A stretch of 64,000 bases of DNA. It comes from Deinococcus radiopugnans ATCC 19172 (GTDB lineage: Bacteria > Deinococcota > Deinococci > Deinococcales > Deinococcaceae). Numbering within the stretch: position 1 is the stretch's first letter; each line of letters starts with the position of its first letter. Made by a program: the position numbers and the translations under genes. The stretch covers positions 62,001 to 126,000 of the forward strand of contig NZ_VDMO01000001.1 in assembly GCF_006335125.1 (NCBI RefSeq), written 5' to 3'. This document shows, one piece after another, positions 9,538 through 17,378 of this stretch. The notes beneath the pieces are model-generated. The model was not told the origin of the DNA. It saw nothing but the letters and a program-made list of their open reading frames with translations, and ran no database searches.

Positions 9538-9570
9538 GTCACAGCCGGGTCACGCGTGGAGGCCTAGCGT
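9538..9570 (+). promoter_or_regulatory. Tandem 11-bp GTCAC promoter element (site B) for the 9634 lipoprotein
   Basis: GTCAC (9538-9542), N6, GTCAC (9549-9553), N10, CTAGCGT (9564-9570). A second, weaker pair, GCCAC-N6-GTCAC at 9472-9487, lies exactly 66 bp (six times 11) upstream, on the same face of the helix. The leader would be about 57 nt. Confidence 0.6.
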
Positions 9571-9633
9571 GCCCGAGCGGTCAGCGGGAAAACATTGCCG
9601 GTGGCCTCGCCCCTGACCTCTGGAGGAACAACC

Positions 9634-10440
9634 ATGAACCGTCTTTCCAAGTCCGCGCTTCTTCTGACGGCCCTGCTGGGCCTGAGCCTGACCGTGACGG
9701 CCTGTGGGGGTGGTGACGCAGGCGCCAGCCCCCCGCCCGGCAAGGAAGAACCGCTGCCGGCCCAGGCGGGGTACGTCACCGGGAAGATCGTGGACGAACA
9801 GGGACATCCCATCGTTCGTGCCGAGGTCGTGGCCGACAACACGCTGTTCTACAACACCAATGTCATCGGCTACACGGACGCCTCGGGAACCTACAGGCTG
9901 GATATCCGTCAGCCCGTCGGCACCTGGCACGTGACGGCCACCATGACTCTCAACTACGAGGGGCAGACCATCCCAATCGATCTGGTTCCCGAGTCGGACG
10001 AGGTGCTGGCCGGCACCGTGGGTGGGGTCAGAAATTTCTCCTTCAAGCCCGCAGCAACGCAGTACGGCAATCTGGGGCTGGTCAATATCCGCACGGGCAT
10101 CGGCTTTTACGGCGATCCCGGCGAGATGACTGTCACGTTGAAGTCGGTGGGAACGCTCGCCGACGGCTCTTCCAACAAGACCATTGCCGCCAAGCCCGTG
10201 CAATCCGGCGACGGCTACATCATCAAGAACGTGATGTATGGCACCTATCTGGCAACCGTGTCTTACCAGGGTCAGGATCTCTTCGTCCGAAAGGCCGTCA
10301 GCAGCGGTCCGGATGCGACGTACGGCAAAAGCTTCACCGGTGGCTTCTGGCGGGACTTTTACGCCCTCAGACCCACGATGTTTCTGGAGGTGAGCGATGT
10401 GGAGTGCCCGCCCATCTTGCAGCGATGTCAGGACCAGTAG
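9634..10440 (+). CDS. Lipoprotein with carboxypeptidase-regulatory-like domain
   Basis: 268 residues, starting at the ATG after TGGAGGAACAACC. The lipobox is VTAC with Cys at 24, followed by a Gly/Pro-rich linker. The domain from about residue 48 ('GYVTGKIVDEQGHPIVRAEV') is a carboxypeptidase-regulatory/CNA-B-like beta-sandwich. The block 'ADNTLFYNTNVIGYTDA' recurs almost unchanged in the secreted protein at 23474-24193, and the two share their whole layout, so they are paralogs. The role is probably surface binding or structural; no enzyme motif is seen. It is expressed from promoter site B. Confidence 0.8.
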   Translation: MNRLSKSALLLTALLGLSLTVTACGGGDAGASPPPGKEEPLPAQAGYVTGKIVDEQGHPIVRAEVVADNTLFYNTNVIGYTDASGTYRLDIRQPVGTWHVTATMTLNYEGQTIPIDLVPESDEVLAGTVGGVRNFSFKPAATQYGNLGLVNIRTGIGFYGDPGEMTVTLKSVGTLADGSSNKTIAAKPVQSGDGYIIKNVMYGTYLATVSYQGQDLFVRKAVSSGPDATYGKSFTGGFWRDFYALRPTMFLEVSDVECPPILQRCQDQ

Positions 10441-10626
10441 CCTCACGTTTCCCAGGCACAAGAGATTTGTTCGACCTGCAGAAGTGAGCTTCGCGGGCGT
10501 CCCTGGCTGACTGAGGTTGAAGCCGCCACTTTGCCACCGTTTGTGTGGGTCTGTGCCGCGCGGGTGGGGTCCAGTGCGGGATCCGGCGCTCGCCATCCAT
10601 CTGGAAGGCAGCCAGCGCCTCTGGCC

Positions 10627-10659
10627 GTCACGGCCCAGTCACACCCGCGGGCCTACGGT
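10627..10659 (+). promoter_or_regulatory. Tandem 11-bp GTCAC promoter element (site C) for the ABC binding protein
   Basis: GTCAC (10627-10631), GGCCCA, GTCAC (10638-10642), N10, CTACGGT (10653-10659). The start is expected near 10666, giving a leader of about 125 nt. The 350-bp gap 10441-10791 holds nothing else I can support. Confidence 0.6.
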
Positions 10660-10791
10660 GCCGGGCAGACCCAGATGGACCGGACCTCAGATCGCCGCTA
10701 TGCAGATGCAGCGCGTGATTGTGCGGCCGTGCCCATGCGCGCTGGGATCTTCACCCGGCCGTGCAGCCCAGCACCGGCCCAGGAGCAGCCC

Positions 10792-12510
10792 ATGAAACGA
10801 GCCCTGTCCATCCTCACCCTCGCCCTGCTGCCCACCGCCACCGCCGCCACGCCCAGCAACGCGCTGGTGATTCAGACGGCCACCGATATCCCCACCCTCG
10901 ACCCGGTCATGACCTACGACACCGGCTCCGGGCAGTACGTGGAAAACATCTACGAAACGCTGTACCAGTACAAGGGCAGTTCGGTCAAAGACCTGCAACC
11001 CCTGCTGGCGACGGGCCACAAGGCCAGCAACGGCGGCAAGACCCACACCTTCGACCTGCGGAAGAACGTCAAGTTCCACAGCGGCAATCCCTTCACCTGC
11101 GCGGACGCCGAGTACACCTTCCGGCGCGCGCTGGTGGTGAACGCCGCCGAGTCGTGGACCTGGTTTCTCAGCGAGCCGCTGCTGGGCACCCCGGACAACG
11201 CGCTGAACGACAAGTCGATCACCTGGGCCAGGATCACGAAGGCCGTGGCGTGCAATACCCAGAACCAGCTGGTGTTCAACCTGGCGGCTGTCGATCCGGC
11301 CTTTCTCGCCAAGCTCGTCTTTGTGGGGGCCAGCATCGTCGACCGGCAGCACGCCATCAAGATCGGCGAATGGGACGGCACCGAGAAGACGTGGAAAAGC
11401 TGGGTGGGCAAGAACCTCAACGACTCGGCGCTGTCCAAGAACCCGTCGGGCACGGGCGCCTACACGCTGGTCAAGCGCGACGCCAACAACACGGTGCTGC
11501 GGGCCTTCCCGGGCTACTGGGGTGGGGCGCCCGCGCTGCAAAACGTCATCGTCCAGCGCGTCGTGGAGCAGGCCACGCGCCTGGAGGCGCTCAAGCGCGG
11601 GGACGCCGACATCGTGGAAACCGGGCCGCGTCCCGTGCTGGCGCAGCTGCGCGGGCAGCCGGGCCTGCGGATCATCGACGATCTGCCGAACAACACGGCC
11701 AGCGTCATCTTCATGAACGAGAAGATCAGCGACGCCAGGGCGCTGGGCAGCGGCAAGCTGGACGGCCAGGGCATCCCGGCCGACTTCTTCAGCGACGTCA
11801 ACGTGCGCCGGGCCTTTTCCTACGCCATGGACTACGGGCGCTACATCAAGGAGGTGCAGCTCGGCCAGGGGATGCAGCGCACCATGGCCCTGCCGGACTC
11901 GTTCCCCGGCTATGACCCCAAGGTCAAAAAATACGCCTTCGATCCCAAGAAGGCCGAGCAGTACTTCAAGCGGGCCTTCGGCGGCCAGCTGTGGAAAAAC
12001 GGCTTCACGTTCACGGCCCACTACCGGGCGGGCGCCGTGGCGCAGCAGACCCTGATGGAACTGCTCAAGCAGGCGGTCGAGTCGATCAATCCCCGCTTCA
12101 AGGTCAACGTGGAGGGCAAGCAGTGGTCGGAGATGCTGCGCGACTCCAAAGACGGCCGCGAGGCCATGATCCTGATCGCCTGGGTACCGGACTACGCCGA
12201 TCCCGACAACTTCATCAATACCTTCTACAGCTCGCAGGGCTTCTACAGCCCGCGCCTGAACTTCAAGGACGCCACCATCGACGCCTGGGTCAGGCAGGCG
12301 CGATCGACCACCGACAGCGCCAAACGTGACCGCCTGTACAGCCTGATCGGCAACCGCGCCTTCGAGCAGGCCCCTTTCCTGCTGATGCCGGCGGGCATCG
12401 GCTTCACGGTGGTGCGCGACAACCTCAGGGGCGTCAGTGCCGAGCAGTTCAACCCCATGCTGAGCTTCAGCTACACCGGCACGTACTGGCGGGAACTGAG
12501 CAAGAAGTAG
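10792..12510 (+). CDS. ABC transporter substrate-binding protein, peptide/nickel type (SBP family 5)
   Basis: 572 residues. The signal peptide is [21 protein letters not shown]. Family features are '[20 protein letters not shown]' at the mature N-terminus, '[21 protein letters not shown]' (here written as two parts of one motif), and '[20 protein letters not shown]'. It binds oligopeptides or similar solutes outside the membrane and delivers them to the permeases encoded directly downstream. The start is fixed by AGGAGCAGCCC before the ATG; upstream in-frame codons lie in the promoter region. It is preceded by promoter site C, which ties a nutrient importer to the secreted-protein promoter class. 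Confidence 0.92.
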   Translation: MKRALSILTLALLPTATAATPSNALVIQTATDIPTLDPVMTYDTGSGQYVENIYETLYQYKGSSVKDLQPLLATGHKASNGGKTHTFDLRKNVKFHSGNPFTCADAEYTFRRALVVNAAESWTWFLSEPLLGTPDNALNDKSITWARITKAVACNTQNQLVFNLAAVDPAFLAKLVFVGASIVDRQHAIKIGEWDGTEKTWKSWVGKNLNDSALSKNPSGTGAYTLVKRDANNTVLRAFPGYWGGAPALQNVIVQRVVEQATRLEALKRGDADIVETGPRPVLAQLRGQPGLRIIDDLPNNTASVIFMNEKISDARALGSGKLDGQGIPADFFSDVNVRRAFSYAMDYGRYIKEVQLGQGMQRTMALPDSFPGYDPKVKKYAFDPKKAEQYFKRAFGGQLWKNGFTFTAHYRAGAVAQQTLMELLKQAVESINPRFKVNVEGKQWSEMLRDSKDGREAMILIAWVPDYADPDNFINTFYSSQGFYSPRLNFKDATIDAWVRQARSTTDSAKRDRLYSLIGNRAFEQAPFLLMPAGIGFTVVRDNLRGVSAEQFNPMLSFSYTGTYWRELSKK

Positions 12511-12515
12511 ATCCC

Positions 12516-12534
12516 CCCGCGCACAGCACGCGGG
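12516..12534 (+). terminator. Hairpin between binding-protein and permease genes
   Basis: CCCGCG and CGCGGG pair around a 7-nt loop, six bases after the stop codon of the binding protein and 66 bp before the permease. There is no U-tract, so it more likely stabilises the upstream message or causes partial termination, which would give more binding protein than permease, as is usual for such operons. Confidence 0.4.
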
Positions 12535-12599
12535 CCGGCGGCGGAGGTCAAGCTGCCCCGGCCCCACTCCAGCTTCTCAAGGACACCCGAGGACAACTC

Positions 12600-13631
12600 A
12601 TGCTGATCTTTGTCGTCAAACGGCTGGCGCAGCTGCCGCTGGTGATGCTGGCGCTGACCCTGCTGATCGTGGGGCTGCTGCAATTCCTGTCGCCCGAGGA
12701 ACGCGCCCAGGCGTACGTCACCTCTGAAGCCCAGACCCGGAATCTGGAGGTCATCATCCGTGAACACGGGCTCGATCAGCCGTTTCTGGTGCAGTACGGT
12801 CACTGGATGGCCGACGCCCTGCACGGGGATCTGGGCTTTTCCAGGGCCTCGAACAGACCGGTGACCGAGACCATCCGCGAACGCCTGCCCGCCACCATCG
12901 AACTGGCGCTGGTCAGTGCCATTCCCATCATTGGCGTCGGCGTGTGGCTGGGGATGCTGGCCGCGCTGCACCGCAACGATCTGCTCGACCGGAGCCTCCG
13001 CCTGCTGGCCATCGTGGGTTTCAGCCTGCCGACCTTCGTGATGGGCATCCTGCTACTGGTGGTCTTTTACGGGGCGCTGGGCTGGTTTCCGGGCAATGGC
13101 AACCTCAGCGTCGTGCAGCAGCTGAACCTTACCGATCCGGCGTACCACCGCTATTCCGGTCTGATCCTGGTGGACAGCCTGGTCAACGGGCGGCCCGCGA
13201 TGTTCCTGGACGCGCTGCACCATCTGGCGCTGCCCGCGCTGACCCTGATCATCACCAGCGGCGCAGTGATCCTCAAGGTGATGCGGGCGCAGGTGCTGGA
13301 GACCCTGCGGGCCGATCACGTGCGGACGGCGCGGGCCAAGGGGCTGGCCGCGCAGGTCGTCAACGCCCGGCACGTCCGGCGCAACGCCCTGCTGCCCATC
13401 GTGACCTTCGCGGGCTTCACGGTGATCGGCCTGCTGGGCGGCGTGCTGTTCACGGAAACGATCTTCGGCTACCCCGGCATCGGGGAGTGGGGCGGTCAGG
13501 CGGCGCTGCGTTTCGACGTGCCCGGGGTGATCGGTTTCGCCCTGCTCAACGCCGTGATCGTGGTGGTGGTCAGCACCGTCAGCGACCTGCTGTACGGCGT
13601 CGTCGATCCGCGCGTGAGGGTGGGCTCATGA
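12600..13631 (+). CDS. ABC transporter permease, DppB/OppB type
   Basis: 343 residues with about six membrane helices. The family hallmarks are the N-terminal '[19 protein letters not shown]', the periplasmic loop with '[17 protein letters not shown]', and the cytoplasmic EAA loop near '[20 protein letters not shown]', which contacts the ATPase. It follows the binding-protein gene and overlaps the next permease by 4 bp (ATGA). No ATPase gene is present in the operon, so energy must come from a shared or distant ATPase. Confidence 0.92.
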   Translation: MLIFVVKRLAQLPLVMLALTLLIVGLLQFLSPEERAQAYVTSEAQTRNLEVIIREHGLDQPFLVQYGHWMADALHGDLGFSRASNRPVTETIRERLPATIELALVSAIPIIGVGVWLGMLAALHRNDLLDRSLRLLAIVGFSLPTFVMGILLLVVFYGALGWFPGNGNLSVVQQLNLTDPAYHRYSGLILVDSLVNGRPAMFLDALHHLALPALTLIITSGAVILKVMRAQVLETLRADHVRTARAKGLAAQVVNARHVRRNALLPIVTFAGFTVIGLLGGVLFTETIFGYPGIGEWGGQAALRFDVPGVIGFALLNAVIVVVVSTVSDLLYGVVDPRVRVGS

Positions 13632-14644
13632 CCACGCAGCCGCACCCCGCTTCCATGTCCGAGTCACCGCGCCCTGCCCGCCTCGCGTGGCTGCGCAGCA
13701 AGCCCGCCCGCCGACTGCTCGGGGATTCGTCGGCGCGCATCGGCCTGGCAATCATCGCCGCGTTCGTGCTGATGGCGGTGTTCGCGCCCGCCCTCGCGCC
13801 GCCCCGGGGCAACTGCGCCCGCGATCTGGGCCTGCCGGCCACCGGGTTCGGGGCGGGGGTGGCCGCGTACCTGCGCGAGACGTTTCTGGCCCCGGCCAGT
13901 TGCGCCCAGATCACCCGCATCAGCTTCAGCCCGGTGCCGACGCCCCCGGCACCCGGCGCGCCGTTCGGCACCAGCCAGGGCTACGACATCTACTACGGCA
14001 TCGTGTGGGGCGCGCGCACCATGCTGCGGCTGGGGCTGATCATCGTGCTGATCAATCTGGTCACCGGCACGGTGATCGGGGCCATCAGCGGGTACCACCG
14101 GGGCGTGGTGGACAACGTGATCCAGCGGGTCATCGACGTCATCTTCGCGTTTCCCGGCCTGATCCTGACCGTGGTGCTGGTGGCCCTGTTCAAGCCCAGC
14201 GCGGCCACCATCCTGCTGGCCTTCGTGCTGACCGGCTGGGCCTCCTACGCCCGCATCCTGCGCGGCGACATCCTGCGGACGCGCGAGCTGGAATACGTGG
14301 ACGCCGCCCGCTCGCTGGGGGCCAGCGACACCCGGCTGATCTTCCGGCACATCCTGCCCAACAGCCTGACCTCGCTGCTGACCCAGGTGGTGCTGGATCT
14401 GGGCACCGTGCCGCTGGGCATCGCCGCCCTGTCCTTCCTGGGGCTGGGTTTTCCGGTGGGCTACGCCGACTGGGGGCAACTGATGAACTTCGCCCGCGCG
14501 TGGATCCAGGGGCCGCCCGGCCAGCCGCTGGCGTACTGGTTCGTCACCGTGTTTCCGGCAGCGGCCATCCTGCTGTTCAGCCTGGGCTGGAACCTCGTCG
14601 GCGACGCCGCCCGTGACGCCTTCGATCCCCGGCAGGACGCATGA
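13628..14644 (+). CDS. ABC transporter permease, DppC/OppC type
   Basis: 338 residues. The start ATG at 13628 overlaps the previous stop (ATGA). Features: an N-terminal helix, then an unusually long external insert of about 75 residues with two Cys ('[11 protein letters not shown]' and '[12 protein letters not shown]'), then the core permease domain with EAA loop '[20 protein letters not shown]'. It forms the inner-membrane channel with the DppB-like protein. The insert is longer than usual and could be held by a disulfide. It is coupled downstream to the DinB-like gene by another ATGA overlap. Confidence 0.92.
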   Translation: MTTQPHPASMSESPRPARLAWLRSKPARRLLGDSSARIGLAIIAAFVLMAVFAPALAPPRGNCARDLGLPATGFGAGVAAYLRETFLAPASCAQITRISFSPVPTPPAPGAPFGTSQGYDIYYGIVWGARTMLRLGLIIVLINLVTGTVIGAISGYHRGVVDNVIQRVIDVIFAFPGLILTVVLVALFKPSAATILLAFVLTGWASYARILRGDILRTRELEYVDAARSLGASDTRLIFRHILPNSLTSLLTQVVLDLGTVPLGIAALSFLGLGFPVGYADWGQLMNFARAWIQGPPGQPLAYWFVTVFPAAAILLFSLGWNLVGDAARDAFDPRQDA

Positions 14645-15153
14645 CGCCGCACAACTTGTCCAGAGAGCTGCAACGCGCCCTGCGGTGGCAGTGCCAGCAG
14701 GTGTTCGGCGGCACGCACCACACCCACTGGTTTGAGGGCCTGCTCACGAAACTGAGGCGAGTGGACAGCACCCAGGCGTCCCGCTCGGTGTTCGGCAACT
14801 CCACCATCGCCCGGCACGCCGCCCACGTCCTGTTCTGCCTCCACGTCATGAACACGGATCCGGATCGGCCACCGGAAAGCGTGGACTGGGGCCTGTCGTG
14901 GGGGGACGTCCAGATCGACGACGAGACCTGGGCCGATCTCCTGCACCTGTTGACTGCGGAGGCCGATCGCCTGGAAACGCTGGTCGGCACGCTTCAGACC
15001 GGGCCGCTCTCCACCGACAGGCTGCTCCTGATCATCAACCAGCTGACGCACGCGGCCTACCACGCCGGGGCCATCGCGCAGATCCTGAAGTACGAGACCT
15101 ACCTCAACCAGGACGTTGCGGAGGGTGTCCAGGAGGCAAAGGTTCTGATCTGA
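14641..15153 (+). CDS. DinB-like (DfsB family) four-helix protein
   Basis: 170 residues. The His pattern of the DinB/YfiT fold is seen: 'STIARHAAHVLFCLHVMN' near residue 60 and 'THAAYHAGAIAQIL' near residue 140, giving the usual three-His metal site. Such proteins bind a divalent metal; some use bacillithiol or related thiols for transfer reactions, others have no known role. It overlaps the permease stop by 4 bp, so it is made with the importer. A hairpin at 15172-15200 follows. Confidence 0.8.
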   Translation: MTPHNLSRELQRALRWQCQQVFGGTHHTHWFEGLLTKLRRVDSTQASRSVFGNSTIARHAAHVLFCLHVMNTDPDRPPESVDWGLSWGDVQIDDETWADLLHLLTAEADRLETLVGTLQTGPLSTDRLLLIINQLTHAAYHAGAIAQILKYETYLNQDVAEGVQEAKVLI

Positions 15154-15171
15154 GTGTGGGCGAACGACGAA

Positions 15172-15200
15172 CCCCTCTGCTGGATAGATCGGCAGAGGGG
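15172..15200 (+). terminator. Hairpin terminator between convergent genes
   Basis: CCCCTCTGC and GCAGAGGGG form a perfect 9-bp stem with an 11-nt loop, 19 bp after the DinB-like stop and 29 bp from the end of the convergent cupin gene. The short T-rich run 'TTCACTTTG' follows. It could serve both directions. Confidence 0.65.
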
Positions 15201-15229
15201 ATTCACTTTGCACCGCTGGAACACGCCGT

Positions 15230-15604
15230 CTACCTGGCCCACTCCGGGGTCATCAGCTTCCCGTCTGCCCCATGAAACTGCATGTCGGCGGTGCTGACGA
15301 TCAGCCATTCCGCGTCCTCCTGCCCCACGTTAGACAGGCTGTGCGGGGTCTGGGCGGGAATGATCGCGGTGTCTCCGCGGCGCAGCTCCGCGCTCTCCCC
15401 GGCCACCGTGAGGGTCACGGCGCCGCCGAGCATCACCATCACCTCCTCGTGGGTCTGGGTGTGGGCCGGATTCTGATGCCCTGGGGCCATCCGCTGCCGG
15501 ATCACGCTGACCTGCGCCGCACCAAGCGACGGCGTGGCCAGCGGAACGACGGCGGCGTTGGGCGTGGTGAAGGTCTGCTGGTGCTGGGCCTGCACAATTT
15601 TCAT
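15230..15604 (-). CDS. Small cupin-domain protein
   Basis: 124 residues forming one cupin barrel. Motif 1 is visible as 'PAHTQTHEEVMVMLGGAVTL' (two His and the Glu), and motif 2 as 'IPAQTPHSLSNVG' (one His). It probably binds a metal; possible roles are a dioxygenase-like enzyme or small-molecule sensor. It is divergent from a marR gene with an 89-bp gap that holds a promoter for it (TTGACT at 15681-15676, 18-bp spacer, TACTCT at 15657-15652, minus strand). The perfect palindrome 15666-15680 overlaps that -35, so the MarR protein probably controls it. Confidence 0.85.
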   Translation of the reverse strand: MKIVQAQHQQTFTTPNAAVVPLATPSLGAAQVSVIRQRMAPGHQNPAHTQTHEEVMVMLGGAVTLTVAGESAELRRGDTAIIPAQTPHSLSNVGQEDAEWLIVSTADMQFHGADGKLMTPEWAR

Positions 15605-15665
15605 AGCTTCTCCTTGCGATCAGAGGTGGCGATCTGAGCGCCGATGTGGATAGAGTAAACCCACC

Positions 15666-15680
15666 TGACTAATTTAGTCA
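15666..15680. promoter_or_regulatory. MarR-type operator palindrome
   Basis: TGACTAA-T-TTAGTCA is a perfect 7+1+7 palindrome. It covers most of the -35 box of the cupin promoter on the minus strand and touches the AGGAGG ribosome site of marR on the plus strand, so binding would block both genes. Confidence 0.65.
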
Positions 15681-15693
15681 AGGAGGTTGACCA

Positions 15694-16161
15694 ATGAATC
15701 GCCAGGACTCTCTCCCCCTCACGGCGGCGAATCCCCGCCAGCAGCACATCGGCTGGTGGTTGCAGCAGGCGGCGCGGCACTTCAACGCCCGCGCCCTCCA
15801 GAAACTGCGCGAGCGCGGCCACACGCACCTGACCGCCACCCACCTGGGCCTGCTGCCGTACCTGGATGTCGGCGGCACCCGCATCAACACCCTGGCGGAG
15901 CGGGCCACCATGACCAAGCAGGCGGCCAGCCAGATCGTGACGGAGCTGGAGAAGTCCGGCTATGTCCAGCGCCAGCCCGATCCGGACGACGGACGCGCCG
16001 TGCTGGTGGTGTTCACTGCGCGCGGTGAGGCCTTCCTGGCCGACGCGGCAGCATTGAAAAGCGAGATCACGGCGGAGTTCACGCGGAAACTCGGTGAAGG
16101 GCCGTTCCAGACCCTTCAGGCCACGCTGGAGCGGCTGCTTTTGCCGGACGCCGGGGGCTGA
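15694..16161 (+). CDS. MarR family transcriptional regulator
   Basis: 155 residues. The winged helix is seen at about residues 45-110: 'INTLAERATMTKQAASQIVT' as helix-turn-helix and 'RQPDPDDGRAVLVVFTARGE' as the wing with the usual DxRxxxxxxT layout. Dimer helices flank it. AGGAGG lies 8 nt before the ATG. It is likely an autorepressor acting at the adjacent palindrome and on the divergent cupin gene; the ligand is unknown. No Cys is present, so thiol sensing is unlikely. Confidence 0.92.
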   Translation: MNRQDSLPLTAANPRQQHIGWWLQQAARHFNARALQKLRERGHTHLTATHLGLLPYLDVGGTRINTLAERATMTKQAASQIVTELEKSGYVQRQPDPDDGRAVLVVFTARGEAFLADAAALKSEITAEFTRKLGEGPFQTLQATLERLLLPDAGG

Positions 16162-16182
16162 AGAAGCGGGAGAGGAACCGTG

Positions 16183-16632
16183 TTACGCCCTGGGTTGCGG
16201 GGGCGAGGCCGGCATCATGCCCAGCTGCCGCATCAGCGTGGGGGTGTCCATCAGGTGCCACAGCTCGGTGCTCTTGCCGTTCTCGTACCGGATGAAATGC
16301 ATGTGCCGCACCGCAACCTTTCTGCCGGTCGGCGGCAGATTCCTGAACGGCCCGATCCCGAACACGCCCTCGTGCGTGCCGGTCATGGTCGAGTGGAAGG
16401 CGACGATGTCGCCCTCGGCCAGCATGTGGTGCAGCTCGAAATGCAGGTCGGGGAAAGCGGCGCGCATCAGCGTGAACACCTCCTTGAGGTGCTCGGCATA
16501 CACGGTGCCGGGCGGCTCCTGGTGATCCACGCCGTGCGCCGCCACGACCTCATCGAACACCGACAGATCGCCCTGATTCATGCCCCGCTCCAGGGTTTCG
16601 AGGGTCAACGCTCTGTGCTGCTCAGCCGACAT
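16183..16632 (-). CDS. SnoaL-like ester cyclase family protein
   Basis: 149 residues with the SnoaL/ester-cyclase layout 'FDEVVAAHGVDHQEPPGT', 'LRAAFPDLHFELHHMLAEGD'-type middle and 'RHMHFIRYENGKSTELWHLM' near the end. The start MSAEQH at 16632 has a GGGGAGG site; the longer upstream frame runs into the promoter of the divergent regulator. The family includes polyketide cyclases but most members are of unknown substrate. It is divergent from a tetR gene, which probably regulates it. Confidence 0.85.
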   Translation of the reverse strand: MSAEQHRALTLETLERGMNQGDLSVFDEVVAAHGVDHQEPPGTVYAEHLKEVFTLMRAAFPDLHFELHHMLAEGDIVAFHSTMTGTHEGVFGIGPFRNLPPTGRKVAVRHMHFIRYENGKSTELWHLMDTPTLMRQLGMMPASPPQPRA

Positions 16633-16690
16633 AGCAACCTCCCCTTCTCGTTGTAGTCCAACTCTATTGATTCGGGTTATACTCCTGCCT

Positions 16691-17299
16691 GTGAACGATG
16701 TCAAGAGTGGACTCACGCACCGCCAGCGGCAGGCGCTGGAAACGCAGCGATTGATCGTCGAGGCCGCCAGGACGTTGTTTCTGGAGCAGGGTTATGGGCC
16801 GACCACCATCCAGGCCGTCGCCGATCAGGCCGGGGTGGCGGTCAGCACGGTCTACGCCATCTTCACCAACAAGCGCGGGCTGCTGAAGGCCATCCGCGAA
16901 ACGTGGCACCTCGCCTCACAGGTGCGCGACCTGTACCGGCTGGCCCATCTGGAAAGTGACCCGGCGCGGCGGCTCGAACTGTATGCCCAGGCCAGTCGGC
17001 GACAGTGGGAGACCGGGGCGGCGATCATCAGGATCTACAGTTCTGCCGCCGCCGTCGACAGCGAGGCGGCAGCAGAACTGGAAACGGCGCTCAGCGGACG
17101 GCGCAGGAGCATGCAGGCCTGGCTGGCGGAGACCGCCCCGTTGCTGCGCGCCGACCTGACCTTTGAGGAGATCTGCGCCATTCACCTGGCCCTGACGCGC
17201 GCCGAGGTGTATCAGGAACTCGTCGAAGCGTGGGGCTGGACGCCCGGCGCCTACGAGGCGTGGCTGGCCCGAACGCTCAAGCAGCAGTTCCTGCCCTGA
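16691..17299 (+). CDS. TetR family transcriptional regulator
   Basis: 202 residues from a GTG start. The TetR helix-turn-helix is clear: 'IVEAARTLFLEQGYGPTTIQ', then 'AVADQAGVAVSTVYAIFTNK' (residues about 18-57). The C-terminal ligand domain is variable. A TATACT -10 box at 16676-16681 leaves only 9 nt to the GTG, suggesting a leaderless or nearly leaderless message. The 58-bp gap to the divergent SnoaL-like gene contains the likely operator. Confidence 0.88.
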   Translation: MNDVKSGLTHRQRQALETQRLIVEAARTLFLEQGYGPTTIQAVADQAGVAVSTVYAIFTNKRGLLKAIRETWHLASQVRDLYRLAHLESDPARRLELYAQASRRQWETGAAIIRIYSSAAAVDSEAAAELETALSGRRRSMQAWLAETAPLLRADLTFEEICAIHLALTRAEVYQELVEAWGWTPGAYEAWLARTLKQQFLP

Positions 17300-17354
17300 A
17301 CGCGCTCTGGCTCAGGCCGGCCCCGGACACCGGGGAAGGGCACCACGGCCGGGA

Positions 17355-17370
17355 GTCACCGTTTTACACT
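17355..17370 (+). promoter_or_regulatory. Promoter of the SARP-type regulator with one GTCAC half-site
   Basis: GTCAC at 17355-17359 followed by a TACACT -10 box at 17365-17370, eight nt before the ATG, so the gene is probably leaderless. Only one good half-site is present and the spacing to the -10 is shorter than at sites A-I. It may be weak autoregulation or chance. Confidence 0.4.
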
Positions 17371-17378
17371 GAGGCCCC

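Noticed and set aside
10687..12567. Very long minus-strand frame opposite the ABC binding protein
   Set aside because: It mirrors the codons of a clear SBP family 5 protein; its composition is that of an antisense frame.
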